Assembly: GCA_035554115.1 (NCBI GenBank)
Contig: DATMIW010000050.1
Span: forward strand, 1 to 59,026
DNA from: CAXTSE01 sp035554115
Lineage (GTDB): Bacteria; Actinomycetota; Actinomycetes; Actinomycetales; Microbacteriaceae
Direction: 5' to 3'
Length of the DNA: 59,026 nt
Part shown: positions 55,868-59,026 of the stretch, piece after piece
Layout: each line of letters begins with the position of its first letter
How positions within the stretch are numbered: position 1 is the stretch's first letter
The notes under the pieces: generated by a model
What the model was told of the DNA's origin: nothing
What the model saw: the letters and a program-made list of their open reading frames with translations, nothing else
Database searches by the model: none
Made by a program: the position numbers and the translations under genes

Positions 55868-56776
55868 ATGCCGCGTGCACCCCGAGACCCGCCCTGGCAT
55901 CCGGATGCGTGGCTCAGCCCCGCCTCCGCACCCGACACCTCCGCGCGCCCCGTCGCTATCGTGCACGCCGACAACCTCGCCGTCACCGCGACACTGCCTG
56001 ATGCGAGTGTGCGACTCATCTACCTCGACCCCCCGTTCAACACCGGCCGCACGCAGCGCCTACAGAGCATCACAACCACTCGAAGCGATGACGGGGTGCG
56101 CCAAGGGTTTCAGGGGCAGTCATACGACATCGTCAAAGGAACTCTGACCCGCTACGACGACACCTTCGCCGACTATTGGGCGTACCTCGAACCACGACTT
56201 TTCGAAGCCTGGCGACTGCTGGATGACGCAGGCACGCTCTATCTGCACCTCGACTACCGCGAGGCCCACTACGCGAAGGTCGCGCTGGATGCCCTCTTCG
56301 GGCGCGAATGCTTTCTCAACGAACTCATTTGGGCGTACGACTATGGGGCCAAGAGCACCAAACGTTGGCCGTCCAAGCACGACACGATCCTCGTCTACGT
56401 CAAGAATCCCCGCGCCTACTACTTCGACAGCGCGGCTGTCGACCGTGAGCCGTACATGGCGCCGGGTCTCGTGACACCCGAGAAGGTCGCTCGAGGCAAA
56501 CTGCCCACCGACGTCTGGTGGCACACGATCGTCACCACCAACGGCTCGGAACGCACGGGCTACCCCACACAAAAGCCCGAGGGAGTCCTCCGGCGAATTG
56601 TGCAGGCGTCGAGCGCGCCCGGCGATCTCGTGCTCGACTTCTTCGCCGGATCCGGCACGACCGGCGCCGTTGCCTCGGCGCTCGGTCGCCGCGCTCTGCT
56701 GGTCGACGAGAGCCCGGATGCCGTGGCCGTCATGCGCACCCGACTCCCCTACGCGCAGGTATTTTCCGGCCCCTAG
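55868..56776 (+). CDS. Orphan site-specific DNA methyltransferase (DPPF type)
   Basis: A 302-aa amino-methyltransferase of DNA. Catalytic motif IV DPPF at about 54-57 precedes the SAM-binding motif I DFFAGSGTTGAVASALG at about 256-272, the beta-class order. Motif spacing includes YWAYLEPRLFEAWRLLDDAG and the motif X-adjacent TGYPTQKPEGVLRRIV. Either N6-adenine or N4-cytosine could be modified (DPPF does not settle it). No restriction gene adjoins it, so it is probably a solitary or regulatory methylase. Leaderless ATG. Confidence 0.87.
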   Translation: MPRAPRDPPWHPDAWLSPASAPDTSARPVAIVHADNLAVTATLPDASVRLIYLDPPFNTGRTQRLQSITTTRSDDGVRQGFQGQSYDIVKGTLTRYDDTFADYWAYLEPRLFEAWRLLDDAGTLYLHLDYREAHYAKVALDALFGRECFLNELIWAYDYGAKSTKRWPSKHDTILVYVKNPRAYYFDSAAVDREPYMAPGLVTPEKVARGKLPTDVWWHTIVTTNGSERTGYPTQKPEGVLRRIVQASSAPGDLVLDFFAGSGTTGAVASALGRRALLVDESPDAVAVMRTRLPYAQVFSGP

Positions 56777-57417
56777 TAGGCGGCGGTGAGCTGAGCCCGG
56801 TGACGCGTGGGGGTCGTGATCTCGTCGACGAATGCGATGCCGTAGTCGGCTCCCGACAGCTCCGACGCTCCCTCGGCATCGGTCAGCAGGATGGTGTCAC
56901 CAACACGGAAGGTGCCGGTGCGAGTACCCGGGTTGTGCCCGCCGAACTCTCCTGCGGGACTGAAATAGAACCAGTCGATAGCCTCGTCGCTCTCTTTGAG
57001 AATGTTGAGCGCCTCGGTATGCGCAGCGGCAATGTCGTGGAGCTCGGCAGGAAACTCCTCAGTGTGGGCGAGCAACGGCCCACCTTCGGAGACGCGAAGG
57101 TTGCCCGCACCACCGACGACCCCGAGTCTCGCCCCCTCGCGTGCCGCCGCGGCGAGAAGCTTCGTGACGGCAGACGGCAAGCTCGTCTCATCCGTCAGCG
57201 CAGGAAGGGCGGCAACAATGACGTCGGCGCCATCCGCGGCGCGGGCGACGACGTCATCCTGCTCGACGGAACCGGCGATTATCGAGAGACCGGGCCGGTC
57301 GGCAACCTTCGAGACATCACGTGCGACAGCGGCGACCTGGTGCCCGCGGGTCAACAGTTCTTCGACGATGTGCGACCCGGCAAAACCTGTAGCTCCGAAG
57401 ACGGCGACTTTCGACAT
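56773..57417 (-). CDS. NAD(P)H-binding protein (NmrA/flavin-reductase-like)
   Basis: A 214-aa atypical SDR. The Rossmann start KVAVFGATGFAGSHIVEELL (about 3-22) and the ADVIVAALPAL and GVVGGAGNLRV segments are typical of the NAD(P)H-binding family that includes YwnB-like and biliverdin/flavin reductases. ATG at 57417 has AGAGGAA upstream. Its stop overlaps the end of the DNA methyltransferase gene (convergent). Confidence 0.82.
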   Translation of the reverse strand: MSKVAVFGATGFAGSHIVEELLTRGHQVAAVARDVSKVADRPGLSIIAGSVEQDDVVARAADGADVIVAALPALTDETSLPSAVTKLLAAAAREGARLGVVGGAGNLRVSEGGPLLAHTEEFPAELHDIAAAHTEALNILKESDEAIDWFYFSPAGEFGGHNPGTRTGTFRVGDTILLTDAEGASELSGADYGIAFVDEITTPTRHRAQLTAAY

Positions 57418-57451
57418 GTTTCCTCTTTCCTTGGGGATGTGGCTATGAGAT

Positions 57452-58498
57452 CTACGGCACAGGGGCCGGGCTTGCGCTCGGGGTAGGTCCGACAAGGTAG
57501 GGCGCCGGCGCCTTCTTCTGGGGCACGGCGATGGTGCCCGTCAAGGGGTCCTCCCCGGCGCGGTCGACGAAGCAGAAGTAGCTGCGAGAGCCGTCCTTCC
57601 AATCCTCAGCTGTCGCCGGGTAGCTTTCGGCGATCTGCGCGTCGGTAATCGTTCGTGCCTTTGTCAGATCGATCGCTCCGGCCGCGGTGCAAGCCTTCAC
57701 AACGTCGGCAGCAAGGACGTCGGCGCCCGGATATGCACCACTTGCGGCCGTGAAAACCCCGCGAAACACAAGTTGCGCCTCGTGCGGACGATCGCAGTCG
57801 ACGACAGTAAACGTCGGTGCCCACGGGCCGTCGTAAGAGGCAAGACATTCACCGCCCCGGAGTTCGTTCCATCCATGGCGACCCGGGGAGATCGGACCCG
57901 GAACGAACGCGGGCGCGCTGATCTTGGACGAGGAGGGCGCGGGAGTCGCCGCCGACGCGGATCCTGCGGCACTCGAGGTCCGCATCCCGACAAAGAACAG
58001 AGCGACAACGGCCAACAACGTCAGGAGCCCCGCCAGAATGCCGAGCAGAATCTTTTGCTCGTGGCTCAGACGTGCGAAGGCGACCGACCCCGACGCGGAT
58101 GGGGGCACGGACGCACCACCGCCGGCCGAGTGGCCGCGAAGCGGCGTCTCAAGACCCGTCGCCCGAGCAGCTTTCGCTCGCCCGAGCCGTCGCGCGGGCT
58201 TCCCTGACGCAGGAGCTTCGGTACCCACCGGCTCGACCCGACGGAAGGGGTTCTCTGCCACGATCGGCGCGATCCCCGGATCGTATTCACGGAACTGGGC
58301 ATCACCGAACAGGGAGTCGAGCTCCGATGCCGGGTCGTCGGAGTCTGGCCCAGCCGCGGCACTCGCAGGGGGCACGGATCCGGCCGCAGCACCCGCAGGG
58401 GGGTCACGTTCCAGCTCGACCGCATCCATCGCTTCGGTCGGAGGCGGCTCTTCGCCGGCATCTTCGCCACCGCCACCGGCGGTGCCCCTCCCGGTCAT
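57452..58498 (-). CDS. Septum_form-domain membrane protein
   Basis: A 348-aa single-pass membrane protein. The cytoplasmic part (about 1-145) is Pro/Ala/Asp-rich with a basic stretch (GKPARRLGRAKAARATGLET), the membrane helix is at about 150-172 (ILLGILAGLLTLLAVVALFF), and the extracellular Septum_form-like domain (about 205-325) has the paired-cysteine pattern GECLASYDGPWAPTFTVVDC and SYFCFVD. Role in septum formation is by family name only. It overlaps pyrE by 4 bp. Confidence 0.82.
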   Translation of the reverse strand: MTGRGTAGGGGEDAGEEPPPTEAMDAVELERDPPAGAAAGSVPPASAAAGPDSDDPASELDSLFGDAQFREYDPGIAPIVAENPFRRVEPVGTEAPASGKPARRLGRAKAARATGLETPLRGHSAGGGASVPPSASGSVAFARLSHEQKILLGILAGLLTLLAVVALFFVGMRTSSAAGSASAATPAPSSSKISAPAFVPGPISPGRHGWNELRGGECLASYDGPWAPTFTVVDCDRPHEAQLVFRGVFTAASGAYPGADVLAADVVKACTAAGAIDLTKARTITDAQIAESYPATAEDWKDGSRSYFCFVDRAGEDPLTGTIAVPQKKAPAPYLVGPTPSASPAPVP

Positions 58499-59026
58499 TG
58501 CGGTTCAAGCCCCAGTTCTCGCAGGCCGATGGCTGCGTAATACGGGTATCCCGCCGCTTCGATGACTTCGCGTGCACCGGTCGACCGGTCGACGACGACG
58601 GCAACACCGGCAATTTCGGCGCCGACCTTGAGCAGCGCCTCGATGGCTTTCAGCGGCGACCCGCCGGTGGTCGAGGTGTCTTCGAGCACCACAACGCGCT
58701 TGCCTGCGAGGTCTGGCCCTTCGACCTGCTTGCCGCGTCCGTGATCTTTCGGCTCTTTGCGCACGACGAACGCGTCGTACGCGAGTCCGCGTGCCGCCGC
58801 CTGGTGCAGCACGGCCGTGGCAACAGGGTCGGCTCCCATGGTCAGGCCGCCCACGGCATCCACCTTGGGAATCTCAGCGATCAGATCGACCATGACCTGG
58901 CCGATCAGGGGAGCGACACGGTGGTCGAGGCTGACCTTGCGGAGGTCGACGTAGTACGTCGCCTTCTTGCCGCTCGTCAGGGTGAAATCACCGTGGAACA
59001 CGGCTTCGGCTGACACAAAGTCGATG
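58495..59026 (-). CDS. pyrE: Orotate phosphoribosyltransferase, 5' end beyond the window
   Basis: Pyrimidine synthesis enzyme forming OMP from orotate and PRPP. The visible part (about 177 codons) reads VFHGDFTLTSGKKATYYVDL, RKEPKDHGRGKQVEGP and the PRPP loop VVVLEDTSTTGGSP. The usual family N-terminus of about ten residues is missing because the gene runs off the right edge; the internal GTG at 59016 is not a likely start. It overlaps the Septum_form gene by 4 bp, so they are cotranscribed. Confidence 0.93.
   Translation of the reverse strand, partial: IDFVSAEAVFHGDFTLTSGKKATYYVDLRKVSLDHRVAPLIGQVMVDLIAEIPKVDAVGGLTMGADPVATAVLHQAAARGLAYDAFVVRKEPKDHGRGKQVEGPDLAGKRVVVLEDTSTTGGSPLKAIEALLKVGAEIAGVAVVVDRSTGAREVIEAAGYPYYAAIGLRELGLEPQ

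Noticed and set aside
1..59026. tRNA, rRNA, CRISPR arrays, insertion sequences and phage integrases
   Set aside because: None was recognised on either strand: no regularly spaced repeats with unique spacers, no transposase or integrase motifs, and no tRNA-like clover-leaf noticed.

Overview
The window is high-GC DNA, and the gene content fits a Microbacteriaceae-like actinobacterium: a DUF3073 protein, a DUF2510 protein, a Septum_form membrane protein, a TipAL-type MerR regulator, a small PurL with separate PurS and PurQ, and many start codons that sit 6-8 nt after a TANNNT -10 hexamer (apparent leaderless mRNAs). Family assignments come from reading the sequence; no database search was run.

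Layout. 0.26-12.8 kb: an RND efflux pump with a long low-complexity tail, a TipAL regulator with a textbook MerR promoter, a DUF4097-PadR pair behind twin palindromes, a PrmC-like methyltransferase, an APC permease, two FluC fluoride-channel genes, DUF2510, a flavin monooxygenase-like protein and DUF3073. 12.9-15.2 kb: a tandem duplication of an orphan sugar-type ABC binding lipoprotein, terminator included. 15.2-18.5 kb: purM and purF, with a frame-disrupted gene between them. 18.8-24.6 kb: a Liv-type ABC importer operon ending in a LysR gene. 24.6-26.7 kb: a small membrane protein and a MarR/FAD-monooxygenase divergent pair. 26.7-32 kb: an SCP_3 protein, purD-purC, a VOC protein, an SGNH hydrolase, purS-purQ. 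32.2-42 kb: an accessory block that separates purQ from purL. 42-45.7 kb: purL, an SDR enzyme, chorismate mutase. 45.9-52.5 kb: a large LuxR regulator, a Wzz/BY-kinase-like protein and a glycosyltransferase. 52.8-59 kb: GNAT, purA, TfoX, TrmH-like methyltransferase, an orphan DNA methyltransferase, an NAD(P)-binding protein, the Septum_form protein and a 5'-truncated pyrE.

The most interesting system is the accessory block between purQ and purL. A minus-strand operon encodes an alpha/beta hydrolase, a luciferase-like flavin monooxygenase, two paralogues of the tetrahydrofolate-dependent O-demethylase LigM, and between them a MetF-type methylene-THF reductase that could recycle methyl-THF. Both LigM paralogues appear to keep the catalytic His and Tyr of LigM, but carry Asp where LigM has the Arg that I recall contacts the substrate carboxylate, so the methylated substrate is probably not a simple methoxybenzoate. 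The operon promoter holds a perfect palindrome (TTTATGGAC-N4-GTCCATAAA). A near copy lies directly upstream of the second duplicated binding protein 27 kb away, which suggests one regulon joining an orphan solute-binding protein to the demethylation pathway.

The window also carries at least three families of short interspersed repeats. One (GGTTTCGACAGGCTCAACC and relatives) sits inside reading frames, where it encodes VEPVE or STGST peptides.
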